Assembly (NCBI GenBank): GCA_963422655.1
Contig: OY730440.1
Coordinates: 2,790,001 to 2,854,000, forward strand
Reading direction: 5' to 3'
DNA: 64,000 bases
From: CATQHS01 sp963422655
GTDB lineage: Bacteria; Actinomycetota; Acidimicrobiia; Acidimicrobiales; Aldehydirespiratoraceae
In this document: positions 7,746 to 15,715 of the stretch, in pieces
Layout: each line of letters begins with the position of its first letter
How positions within the stretch are numbered: the first letter of the stretch is position 1
Notes under the pieces: generated by a model
What the model saw: only the letters and a program-made list of their open reading frames with translations
What the model was told of the DNA's origin: nothing
Database searches by the model: none
Translations under genes and position numbers: made by a program

Positions 7746-8501
7746 GTGGTCTCGGTCTTCGCCCCCGCCAAGCTCACGCTCTCGCTGCGGATAACCGGCG
7801 TCCGAGACGACGGCTACCACGAGATCGACGCTGAGATCGTGACTGTGGACGTCGGCGATCGGCTCGAGATCGAGCCCGGTGAAACGGTGGTGCGGATGAT
7901 CGACCGCACCACCTCGGGTATTGGGGGGCTGGCCCCGTCTGGGGACAGTCTCGTGGCCGATGCCCTGAGACTGGCCCGACGATCGGCCCGGGTCACCATC
8001 ACCAAGATCATCCCGGCCGGGGCCGGACTGGGCGGAGGGTCGGCCGATGCGGCTGCCGTTCTGCGCTGGGCCGGCTTCGACGATCCGAGAGCGGCTGCGT
8101 CCATAGGCGCCGACGTGGGCTTCTGCCTGGCGGGGGGACGGGCCCGGGTGCGCGGCATGGGGGAGATCGTCGAAGAGCGGCCTCATGTGTCGGAGCAGTA
8201 CACGCTCCTCACTCCCCCCATAGCGTGTTACACCCCGGCCGTCTACGCGGCCTGGGACCATCTGGGGTGCCCCGTCGGGCCCAACGGCAACGATCTGGAG
8301 CCCGCCGCGCTGGCCGTGGCTCCAGAACTGGCGCGCTGGCGTGACGATCTCGGTGAGGCGACCGGCCTCATCCCCCGACTGGCCGGCAGCGGAAGCACCT
8401 GGTTCGTGGCCGGCGCCCACCCGGGCTCGGGCCGAAAAGTCGTCTCGACCACTCCGGCCTTGGGGGCTCGATCAGCGCCCGGGTACCGGGGAAGGCGTTG
8501 A
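7746..8501 (+). CDS. ispE: 4-diphosphocytidyl-2-C-methyl-D-erythritol kinase
   Basis: 251-residue GHMP kinase of the MEP isoprenoid pathway; it phosphorylates CDP-methylerythritol. Substrate-binding APAKLTLSLRI opens the protein and the ATP-binding glycine loop is PAGAGLGGGSADAAAVL (about residues 83-99). The C-terminal RLAGSGSTWF is the third GHMP motif. The frame is open from GTG 7713, but GGGGAGG at 7731-7737 lies 8 bases before GTG 7746, which places the SVFAPAK strand directly at the N-terminus, so 7746 is chosen. It is shorter than most IspE proteins (about 280-310) because the C-terminal part is compact. It ends 5 bp from the convergent bS22 gene. Confidence 0.92.
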   Translation: MVSVFAPAKLTLSLRITGVRDDGYHEIDAEIVTVDVGDRLEIEPGETVVRMIDRTTSGIGGLAPSGDSLVADALRLARRSARVTITKIIPAGAGLGGGSADAAAVLRWAGFDDPRAAASIGADVGFCLAGGRARVRGMGEIVEERPHVSEQYTLLTPPIACYTPAVYAAWDHLGCPVGPNGNDLEPAALAVAPELARWRDDLGEATGLIPRLAGSGSTWFVAGAHPGSGRKVVSTTPALGARSAPGYRGRR

Positions 8502-8506
8502 GAGCG

Positions 8507-8599
8507 CTACTTGCGGCGCTGGTGGCGGGTCCGGCGCAACATCTTCTTGTGTTTCTTCTTGCGCATCCGCTTGCGGCGCTTCTTGATCAACGATCCCAC
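8507..8599 (-). CDS. Small ribosomal protein bS22-type (AURKAIP1/COX24 domain)
   Basis: A 30-residue, extremely basic protein: MGSLIKKRRKRMRKKKHKKM, then LRRTRHQRRK. It matches the actinobacterial AURKAIP1/COX24-domain protein identified as bS22 in mycobacterial ribosomes, where it binds 16S rRNA in the small subunit. Reading is from a GTG (complement of 8597-8599) to TAG (complement of 8507-8509). No Shine-Dalgarno sequence precedes the GTG, so the message may be leaderless. It is convergent with ispE and divergent from the tRNA-Gln/prs unit. It is easily missed because of its size. Confidence 0.88.
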   Translation of the reverse strand: MGSLIKKRRKRMRKKKHKKMLRRTRHQRRK

Positions 8600-8694
8600 G
8601 AGAAGTGTACGTTAGCGCGGCGGGAGGGAATCGACGCGTCGGGGCCGGTGCGGTCCGGTAACGTGACCGGCACCCCGTTAGTCGGTGGGGGAGA

Positions 8695-8767
8695 TGGCCG
8701 GTAGTTCAACAGGCAGAACGTCGGACTTTGACTCCGGATGTTGCAGGTTCGAGCCCTGCCCGGCCAG
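8695..8767 (+). tRNA. tRNA-Gln (anticodon TTG)
   Basis: A 73-nt cloverleaf can be folded by eye. The acceptor arm is TGGCCGG/CCGGCCA with discriminator G. The D stem is GTTC/GAAC. The anticodon arm has loop CTTTGAC giving anticodon TTG (reads CAA). The T arm is GCAGG-TTCGAGC-CCTGC. The CCA end is not encoded. A tRNA-Gln gene near glmU/prs is also found in mycobacteria; here it lies 36 bp before prs. Confidence 0.96.
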
Positions 8768-8803
8768 CCCATCACACATGATCGTCTCGGTCGTCACAAG
8801 CCC

Positions 8804-9787
8804 ATGAAGCTGCAGACTCACAAGCAACTGCACGTGGTGGCCGGTCGGGCCAGCACCGGCCTCGCCCTCGAAATCTGTGCCGAGCTCGGCGTCGAGCTGG
8901 GTACGGCCGACATCGAAGAGTTCGCCAACGGCGAGATCCACGTCCGTTACGGCGAGTCGATCCGGGGCTGTGACGTCTTCATCATCCAAACCCACGCCGA
9001 GTTGGGGACGATGTCGATAAACGACGTCATCATGGAACAGATGATCATGGTGGACGCGGCCAAGCGGGCCTCGGCCAAGCGCATCACCGCGGTTGCTCCC
9101 TTCTACGGGTACGCCCGCCAGGATCGCAAGGCCTCGGGCCGGGAACCCATTTCAGCGCGACTGCTCGCCGATCTCTTCACCGTGGCCGGCACCAAGCGGT
9201 TGCTGTCGGTGGATCTGCATTCGGGCCAGATCCAGGGTTTCTTCGACGGTCCCGTCGATCACCTCACGGCCATGCCCGTCCTCGTGGACCATCTCCGGAG
9301 TCTGGGAGAAAAGGATCTCGTGATCGTATCGCCCGATGCCGGGCGGGTGCAGGTGGCCGAGCGCTACACAAACGTCTTGCATGCCGACCTGGCGATAGTC
9401 CACAAGCGCAGAGCCAAGGACAGCAGGAACCAGGTGGAGGCCAAAGAGATCGTGGGTGAGGTCAACGGCCGGACATGCGTGCTCGTCGACGACATGATCG
9501 ACACGGGCGCCACCATCGTGGCCGCGGCCGATCTGCTGGCGGCCAGTGGCGCCCGTCGGGTCATCGCCGCCACCACCCACGGAGTTTTCTCGGGTTCGGC
9601 CGTCGACCGGTTGAAGAGCTCGGTCATCGAGAGCGTCGTGTGTACCGACACCCTGCCGCTGCCCCCGGGCAAGCTCTTCGACAAGCTGACCGTGGTCTCG
9701 GTTGCACCGATCGTGGCTCGGGCCATCTCGGCTGTGTTCGAGGACACTTCGGTCAGTGAGATCTTCGGCGGTAACAACTTGGCTTGA
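8804..9787 (+). CDS. prs: Ribose-phosphate pyrophosphokinase
   Basis: 327-residue class I PRPP synthetase, which makes 5-phosphoribosyl 1-diphosphate from ribose 5-phosphate and ATP for nucleotide, His and Trp synthesis. Visible signatures are IEEFANGEIHVRYGESIRG, the flexible-loop region APFYGYARQDRK (ATP contacts), VDLHSGQIQGFF, VSPDAGRVQVAERY, and the PRPP-binding loop CVLVDDMIDTGATI. The upstream in-frame ATG at 8738 lies inside the tRNA-Gln gene, so ATG 8804 (MKLQTHKQLHVVAG) is the start. In mycobacteria glmU lies next to prs; here that gene is absent. Confidence 0.96.
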   Translation: MKLQTHKQLHVVAGRASTGLALEICAELGVELGTADIEEFANGEIHVRYGESIRGCDVFIIQTHAELGTMSINDVIMEQMIMVDAAKRASAKRITAVAPFYGYARQDRKASGREPISARLLADLFTVAGTKRLLSVDLHSGQIQGFFDGPVDHLTAMPVLVDHLRSLGEKDLVIVSPDAGRVQVAERYTNVLHADLAIVHKRRAKDSRNQVEAKEIVGEVNGRTCVLVDDMIDTGATIVAAADLLAASGARRVIAATTHGVFSGSAVDRLKSSVIESVVCTDTLPLPPGKLFDKLTVVSVAPIVARAISAVFEDTSVSEIFGGNNLA

Positions 9788-9861
9788 CCAACTGTATCCT
9801 CGGCCCTCGGGAAGCTGGGCTCTTGCAGCCGAGCCCCGATCGTTGAGCGGAGGTAGGGCTC

Positions 9862-9906
9862 GGCGAGACGATGATTGGCGAGATGACGACTGGCGAGACG
9901 ATCGAG
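9862..9906 (+). repeat. Degenerate 15-bp triplicate in the rplY leader
   Basis: Three consecutive 15-bp units beginning ggcgaga (9862, 9877, 9892) with 2-4 differences each lie immediately upstream of the rplY start. No function is evident. Confidence 0.7.
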
Positions 9907-9914
9907 GCAGCAAG

Positions 9915-10607
9915 ATGGCAGGAGTAGTGCTAACGGTTGAGACGGGCCGGAATTTGGGCACCCGGCCCAGCCGACGCCTCCGCCGAAGTGGCTGGATTCC
10001 GGCGGTCGTGTACGGCCAGGGCGGCGACTCCATGGCCGTGTCGATCGATCAGGGCGACCTGCGGACGGCACTGGCCACCGAATCCGGGTTGAACGCCTTG
10101 GTCACTCTTGATGTCGAAGGCGTCGAGCAACTCTCGATCATCAAGGACCTTCAGCGTCATCCGGTGCGTCGCGACGTGCTTCACATCGACTTCTTGCGCA
10201 TCGATCCCGACCGGGAGCTCGAGGTGGATGTGCCGCTGGTGCTCACCGGGGAGGCCAAGAAGGTGACTCAAGCCAGCGGCATGGTCGATCAGATCATCCA
10301 TCGGCTGCCGATCCGGGCCCGGCCGGCCGATATTCCGGTCGAGGTCGTCGCCGATGTCAGCGACCTCGAGGTCGGCAGCTCGTTGCGGGTCGGTGACATC
10401 TCCCTGCCTGAGGGTGTGGCGGTGACCAGCGACTCCGAGTCCGCTTTCGCCGTCGGGCTCATTACCCGTTCCACCAAGGAGTACCTGCGTCAGCTCAAGC
10501 AGGCCGAGGAAGATGCGGAGCTCTACACCCCGGAGGGCGAGCTGCCCGGCTCCGCTGATGACACCGGTGGCCGCGGGGATGGCGTCGCGGGCGACGACCA
10601 GTCCTGA
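9915..10607 (+). CDS. rplY: 50S ribosomal protein L25/general stress protein Ctc
   Basis: 230-residue long-form bL25 (CTC family), which binds 5S rRNA. The N-terminal L25 beta-barrel spans about residues 1-95 (LGTRPSRRLRRSGWIPAVVYG near residues 14-34, VRRDVLHIDFLRID near 78-91). The C-terminal TL5-type domain follows (LTGEAKKVTQASGMVDQIIH, LEVGSSLRVGDISLPEGV). The tail beyond about 200 is acidic and low-complexity. ATG 9915 was chosen because the preceding in-frame sequence is a repetitive leader with no L25 similarity. It lies between prs and pth as in mycobacteria. Confidence 0.93.
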   Translation: MAGVVLTVETGRNLGTRPSRRLRRSGWIPAVVYGQGGDSMAVSIDQGDLRTALATESGLNALVTLDVEGVEQLSIIKDLQRHPVRRDVLHIDFLRIDPDRELEVDVPLVLTGEAKKVTQASGMVDQIIHRLPIRARPADIPVEVVADVSDLEVGSSLRVGDISLPEGVAVTSDSESAFAVGLITRSTKEYLRQLKQAEEDAELYTPEGELPGSADDTGGRGDGVAGDDQS

Positions 10608-10630
10608 AGCGGGCGTGGCGAGCCGTCGCC

Positions 10631-11245
10631 ATGGCGACCATGCGCCGACCGCTTCGCCGGGGCGCGGCTGCCGACCTGCTGGTGGTCGGACTGGGCAACC
10701 CGGGTTCTGAATACGCCGGGACCCGTCACAACGTGGGTCAGTGGGTAGTCGATGAGTTGGTCCGCCGTCACGGTGACCGGCTGCGCCGGGCCCGAACGCA
10801 ACCGGCTCGGGTTGCCGAACTGTCGATAGCCGGCCGCCCGGTGGCCGTGGCGGTACCGGTCACCTACGTGAACGAATCGGGGCGGGCCGTCGGCCCGCTG
10901 TTGCGCCGGTACGGGATCATCGACATCGCTCGGCTGGTGATTGTCCATGACGAGCTCGACCTTCCGGTCGGCCGGCTCCGGGTCAAGGTCGGGGGCGGTC
11001 TGGCTGGCCACAACGGGTTGAAGTCGATCCGGGCCCATGTTCGGTCCGATGCTTTCGCCCGGGTTCGTATCGGGATAGGGCGGCCGGCTCGCACTCCCAG
11101 AGGCGGCGGCTACGTCTTGGCCCGGCCCGGTCGGACCGAGCGGGCCCAGCTCGATGACGTGGTGGCCCGGGCTGCCGACGCGGTCGAGCACTACGGTGAT
11201 CACACCATCGCGGAGACCATGAGCCGTTACAACGCGGCGAGCTGA
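10631..11245 (+). CDS. pth: Peptidyl-tRNA hydrolase
   Basis: 204-residue Pth1, which frees tRNA from dropped-off peptidyl-tRNAs. Motifs are LVVGLGNPGSEYAGTRHNVG (about residues 17-36; the His of RHN is catalytic), PVTYVNESGRAVGPLL, LVIVHDELDLPVGRLRVK with the catalytic Asp, and GGGLAGHNGLKSIRAHV. ATG 10631 gives a short basic extension of about 12 residues before the core; ATG 10640 is an alternative. It is encoded 23 bp after rplY and 12 bp before mfd. Confidence 0.95.
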   Translation: MATMRRPLRRGAAADLLVVGLGNPGSEYAGTRHNVGQWVVDELVRRHGDRLRRARTQPARVAELSIAGRPVAVAVPVTYVNESGRAVGPLLRRYGIIDIARLVIVHDELDLPVGRLRVKVGGGLAGHNGLKSIRAHVRSDAFARVRIGIGRPARTPRGGGYVLARPGRTERAQLDDVVARAADAVEHYGDHTIAETMSRYNAAS

Positions 11246-11257
11246 CCGGCCCGTTCG

Positions 11258-14200
11258 ATGAGCCCGACCGACCTACGCGGCCTGCTCGACTCACTGGCCG
11301 CCGATCCGGCGCTGACGGCGCTGCTGGGCCGCCGCAACGCAGCCATGGCCGTGCCCGCACCCGGACGGGCTCTGGCCCTGGCCGGATTGGCTGTCGCCTC
11401 TGATCGTCGGCCCCTGCTGGTGGTCACCGCCACCCGGACCGAGGCCGAGCGGCTCGAAACGGATCTGGCTGCCGTTCTGGGGGCCGGAGAGGTCGAGCTG
11501 TTCCCGGCTTGGGAGACGCTCCCCCTCGAGAGGGTCAGTCCGGCCTTGGAGACCATGGGTCGGCGCCTGCGGGTATTGCACCGGTTGGGCCACCCCGATC
11601 GGATGCCCTCCGTCGTGGTGGCTTCGGCCCGGGCCTTGGCCCAGGGCGTGGATCCCGGTGCCGCGGTGTCTCGGGTCACCGTGGGTAAGGGCGACGTGAT
11701 CGACTCCACCGGATTGGTCGAACAGCTCGTGGCTTTCGGTTACCGCCGGGAGCACCAAGTCGAGAACCGGGGTGAGATAGCGGTCAGGGGTTCGATCGTC
11801 GACGTTTACCCGTCCACGGCTACCGCTCCGGTCCGGATCGACTTCTGGGGTGACGAGATCGAGAGGGTGACCGAGTTCTCCGTGGGCGACCAGCGTTCGA
11901 CGGAGACGATCCCGCGGATCGAGATCTACCCCTGCCGGGAACTCAGGCCGAGCCGGGCCGTGCGGGAGCGAGCTGCTCGCTTGGCCGTCGCCGAGCCCTG
12001 GGGTCGACAACAGTGGGAACGGTTCGCTGCCGGTGAGATCTTCGACGGCATGGAGTCGTGGTGGCCGTGGCTCGTGGAGGAGCCGACCGTGCTGACCGAA
12101 CTGGTTCCGGCCAGCGGCGCCATTGTGATGGTGGAACCGGGCCGGATCCGGGATCGGGCCGCGGCCGTATCTGACGAAGAAGAGGATCTGGTGACCGTTC
12201 TGGCTCGGACCTGGGGCACCGATGGTTCGGTGATGCCGCGTTTGAACTTCGAGTTCACGCGGCTGCTGGCCGGCGTCCGGACCCCGGTCTGGACCGTTTT
12301 TGACACCCCTGACTCGCCCGAAACCACGGCCATGGCCGTTTCGGCTTGGCCGTCCGGAGCCGACATCGAATCCCGCGCCGACCGGATCCAGGGATTGCTG
12401 GCCGATGGATACCGCGTCGTCCTCTGCGTCGACCGGCCCCAAGCCGCCCAGCAGTTGACCGGCCTGCTGGGTGTTCATGGCGTCCAACTGCGGGCCGCGG
12501 CGACCTCCGCCAGCTTGGCCCGACCCGGCGGGTATGTCGTCACTGTCCCCGTGGAGACCGGCGCCATCATGGCCGGATCCAAGGTGGCGGTCCTGGCCGA
12601 GAGTGACGTCACCGGCCGGCGGCGATCTCACCGCCGGCCCCGAGCCGGGTCCCGCGATCTTCGGGGCTTCTTCGACGGATTGGAGGCGGGTGCCTTCGTG
12701 GTCCACCAGCACCACGGAATCGCTCGTTTCGGCGGGATGGTGCAGCGCCGCATATCCGACCGCGACCGCGATTACCTGTTGCTGGAGTACCGCGGTGGCA
12801 AGCTCTACGTGCCGTCCGACCAGATCGACTCGATCCGGTTGTATACCGGCGGCGACACCCCGACCATGTCTCGAATGGGCGGCGCCGACTGGGCTGCCGC
12901 CAAGGCTCGGGTCCGTACCGCGGCCCAGCAGATCGCCCAGGAACTGGTGGATCTGTACCGGAAACGGATCACCATGGCCGGGCACGCCTACCCGCCCGAC
13001 ACGCCGTGGCAGAAAGAGCTGGAGGACGGCTTCGAATACCAGGAAACCCGAGACCAGCTCCGGGCCGTCACCGAGGTAAAGCAAGACATGGAGCGAGCCG
13101 TGCCCATGGATCGGCTCGTGGTCGGCGACGTGGGTTTCGGCAAGACCGAGATCGCCCTGCGGGCCGCGTTCAAAGCTATTCAGGACGGCCGCCAGGTCGC
13201 AGTCCTGGTGCCGACCACCCTGTTGGCCCAGCAGCACCTGCAGACTTTCCGGGACCGGTACGGGCCTTACCCGGTCCAAGTCGAGGTGCTGAGCCGCTTT
13301 TTGAGCCCGGCCCGAGCCCGCCGGGTCGTCGCTGGCCTGTCCGCCGGAGAGGTCGATCTCGTAATCGGAACCCACCGGTTGCTGTCGTCCGACGTCGGGT
13401 TCAAGAACCTGGGGCTTCTGGTGATAGACGAAGAACAACGCTTCGGCGTCCAGCACAAGGAGGCGATCAAGGCGCTGCGAGCCGGTGTCGACGTGCTCAC
13501 GCTGACGGCCACGCCGATACCGAGGACCCTCGAGATGAGCCTGACCGGCATCCGCGACATGTCGTTGTTGAACACCCCGCCCGCGGACCGCCAACCCATC
13601 CTCACCTACGTCGGTGAATATGCCGACCGGCCCGTAGCCGAGGCCATCCGGCGTGAGCGGTTGCGGGAGGGACAGGTCTTCTACGTCCACAACCGGGTGA
13701 TGGACATCGAACATGTCGCCGATCGGCTGCGAACCCTGGTCCCCGAGGCTCGGATAGCGGTGGCGCACGGCCAGATGGACGAGGCATTGCTGGAGCGGGT
13801 CGTCCTCGACTTCTGGGAGGGAGCCCATGACGTGCTGGTGTGCACGACCATCATCGAGTCCGGCATCGACATGCCTACTGTCAACACCCTCGTGGTGGAC
13901 CGAGCCGATCAGCTCGGGCTGGGCCAGCTCCACCAGATCCGGGGCCGGGTCGGCCGATCCGACCAGCGGGCTTACGCCTACCTGTTCCACCCCGTGGACC
14001 GAGCCCTCACCGACGAGTCGTACGAACGGCTCAGAACCATCGGCGAAACCACCGAGCTGGGGTCGGGCTTTCGCATCGCCATGCGGGACTTGGAGATAAG
14101 GGGCGCCGGCAACCTGCTCGGGGAAGCCCAGTCCGGTCACATCGCCGCAGTCGGTTACGATCTCTACTGCCAGATGGTCACCGAAGCGGTGGCCGAACTG

Positions 14201-14758
14201 AAGGGGGAACCCGCCGCTGAGGCGGTGGAAGTGAGCATCGAGATACCGGTCGATGCCCATCTGCCCGCGGGCTACGTCGGTGAAGAGGTGTCCCGGCTCG
14301 AGGCCTACCGACGTTTGGCCGGCGTGACCACCAGAGCCGAGCTCGACGACGTGCGGGCCGAGTGGATCGATCGGTTCGGTCCCGTACCCGAGCCGGCCCT
14401 GACCCTGCTCGGAGTGGGGCGAATCAGAGTCGAGTGCATCCGCACGGGAATCACCGAGGTTGCTGCGACACGCAGCTCCGGGTTCGGCGACTCCGATCAC
14501 ATGGTGCGGATGGCTCCGGTCCGCTTGCCGGCCAGCCGACAGGTCCGGCTGGCGCGCCTCTACGGGGGACGGCGCCGCCCCGGCACCATCTACAAGGAAG
14601 CCGCCGCCGAACTACAGGTTGCCTTGCGGGGCCGGGACGGGCCCTTGGTCGACCAGGTGTTGAGCGTGATCGCCGAAGTCGTCGCCGATGACGACCCAGT
14701 GCCGCTGGTTGCTACCGCCGACGGGACCACCGGCGGCGGTAAGGTCTCGGGTTCGTGA
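11258..14758 (+). CDS. mfd: Transcription-repair coupling factor Mfd
   Basis: 1166-residue translocase that removes stalled RNA polymerase and recruits UvrA. Domains in order: a UvrB-like N-terminal module (SDRRPLLVVTATRTEAERL, PAWETLPLERVSP); the CarD-like RNA polymerase-interacting domain around residues 470-540 (GAFVVHQHHGIARFGG); the RecG-type SF2 translocase with Walker A GDVGFGKTE at about 623-631 and DEEQRFGVQHKE around 724-735; motif VI-type QIRGRVGRSDQRAYAYL; and a C-terminal TRCF domain (EVSRLEAYRRLAGV). Length matches the family. The stop overlaps the next start (TGATG), so the following foldase gene is coupled. Confidence 0.97.
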   Translation: MSPTDLRGLLDSLAADPALTALLGRRNAAMAVPAPGRALALAGLAVASDRRPLLVVTATRTEAERLETDLAAVLGAGEVELFPAWETLPLERVSPALETMGRRLRVLHRLGHPDRMPSVVVASARALAQGVDPGAAVSRVTVGKGDVIDSTGLVEQLVAFGYRREHQVENRGEIAVRGSIVDVYPSTATAPVRIDFWGDEIERVTEFSVGDQRSTETIPRIEIYPCRELRPSRAVRERAARLAVAEPWGRQQWERFAAGEIFDGMESWWPWLVEEPTVLTELVPASGAIVMVEPGRIRDRAAAVSDEEEDLVTVLARTWGTDGSVMPRLNFEFTRLLAGVRTPVWTVFDTPDSPETTAMAVSAWPSGADIESRADRIQGLLADGYRVVLCVDRPQAAQQLTGLLGVHGVQLRAAATSASLARPGGYVVTVPVETGAIMAGSKVAVLAESDVTGRRRSHRRPRAGSRDLRGFFDGLEAGAFVVHQHHGIARFGGMVQRRISDRDRDYLLLEYRGGKLYVPSDQIDSIRLYTGGDTPTMSRMGGADWAAAKARVRTAAQQIAQELVDLYRKRITMAGHAYPPDTPWQKELEDGFEYQETRDQLRAVTEVKQDMERAVPMDRLVVGDVGFGKTEIALRAAFKAIQDGRQVAVLVPTTLLAQQHLQTFRDRYGPYPVQVEVLSRFLSPARARRVVAGLSAGEVDLVIGTHRLLSSDVGFKNLGLLVIDEEQRFGVQHKEAIKALRAGVDVLTLTATPIPRTLEMSLTGIRDMSLLNTPPADRQPILTYVGEYADRPVAEAIRRERLREGQVFYVHNRVMDIEHVADRLRTLVPEARIAVAHGQMDEALLERVVLDFWEGAHDVLVCTTIIESGIDMPTVNTLVVDRADQLGLGQLHQIRGRVGRSDQRAYAYLFHPVDRALTDESYERLRTIGETTELGSGFRIAMRDLEIRGAGNLLGEAQSGHIAAVGYDLYCQMVTEAVAELKGEPAAEAVEVSIEIPVDAHLPAGYVGEEVSRLEAYRRLAGVTTRAELDDVRAEWIDRFGPVPEPALTLLGVGRIRVECIRTGITEVAATRSSGFGDSDHMVRMAPVRLPASRQVRLARLYGGRRRPGTIYKEAAAELQVALRGRDGPLVDQVLSVIAEVVADDDPVPLVATADGTTGGGKVSGS

Positions 14759-15705
14759 TGCGCCTCGGATTGCTCGTCGCCCCGGTCGCAGCGGCAGTAG
14801 CCGTCGTCTTGGCTTCGGGTTGCGGGTCCTCCTACCAGGTGGCGGCTTCGGTAGCTGGAGTCGAGTACAGAGTCGACGACCTGCACGATTATCTGGTTGC
14901 CATCGACCCTGACCGCGTCGTCGTCCCCCGTTCGGATGTGGCTCTCTGGCTCCAGGATTGGATCTTTTTCACGGCGCTCGAGCTGGAGTTGACCGAGCGA
15001 GGGGTGACCGTTGCCGAGATCGACGATGCCACAGCGTTGGACACCATGTCAGAATTCGATCCATCCTTCGATCCCGACCGAGCCGGGAGCGAGGTGCTGA
15101 TCCATCAGCAGGCTCTGCGAGGGGTGGTCATGGAGTGGGTTCGACACCAGTTTCCCGATGCGGTCGTGAACGATTCGGAGGTGGAGGTCCCCAACTATTT
15201 GTGCTCCAACCACATCCTGGTGGGCTCGGCTGCCGAAGCCGAAGATGTCCTGGTTCGTCTCGATGCCGGCGAGCCATTCGGGGAACTAGCGGCCGAACTG
15301 TCCTTGGATCCGGGCAGTGGGTCGTCCGGAGGCGAGCTCGGCTGTGCCGTCGAAGGGTCTTTCGTGGCCGAATTCGAAGAGGCTGCCTACGGGGCCGGCG
15401 CCGACAACGTCGTGGTGGCCGAGTCCGGCTTCGGCCACCACGTCATAGAGGTGCTCAGCGCCGGGCCGGCCACGGCCGAGCATCACCCCGACGTAGCGGC
15501 CGAGGAGCTCGAGTCGGTCCGGGAGCTGGTATTCGAGCAGGCTCGATCCCAGGTCCAGGCCGGCATCGAGGGGCAGCGGCAGATGTTTCTCGGCCAGCTC
15601 ACCGAAGACGTGTTCGATCGTTACGCCGATCAGGTTCGTGTCGATCGCCGCTACGGGGAGTGGGACCCCGAGTTGTTCCGGATCTTCACCCAACCTGCGG
15701 GTTGA
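14758..15705 (+). CDS. Parvulin-type peptidylprolyl isomerase lipoprotein
   Basis: 315-residue exported foldase. A hydrophobic N-terminus ends in a lipobox (LASGC, Cys about residue 22), so it should be lipid-anchored outside the membrane. A SurA/PrsA-like N-terminal chaperone region precedes a parvulin domain at about residues 150-245: LCSNHILVGSAAEAEDVLVR, then ELAAELSLDPGSGSSGGELG and the closing GFGHHVIEVL. A C-terminal helix containing QRQMFLGQLTEDVFDRYADQ follows. ATG 14758 overlaps the mfd TGA; GTG 14755 one codon earlier is possible. It lies between mfd and mazG. Confidence 0.88.
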   Translation: MRLGLLVAPVAAAVAVVLASGCGSSYQVAASVAGVEYRVDDLHDYLVAIDPDRVVVPRSDVALWLQDWIFFTALELELTERGVTVAEIDDATALDTMSEFDPSFDPDRAGSEVLIHQQALRGVVMEWVRHQFPDAVVNDSEVEVPNYLCSNHILVGSAAEAEDVLVRLDAGEPFGELAAELSLDPGSGSSGGELGCAVEGSFVAEFEEAAYGAGADNVVVAESGFGHHVIEVLSAGPATAEHHPDVAAEELESVRELVFEQARSQVQAGIEGQRQMFLGQLTEDVFDRYADQVRVDRRYGEWDPELFRIFTQPAG

Positions 15706-15715
15706 CCGGGCTCGG

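Noticed and set aside
11291..14500. Long antisense reading frame of 1069 residues opposite mfd
   Set aside because: It is the high-GC shadow of the strongly conserved mfd gene; its composition (His/Gly/Asp-rich, no domains) is not protein-like.
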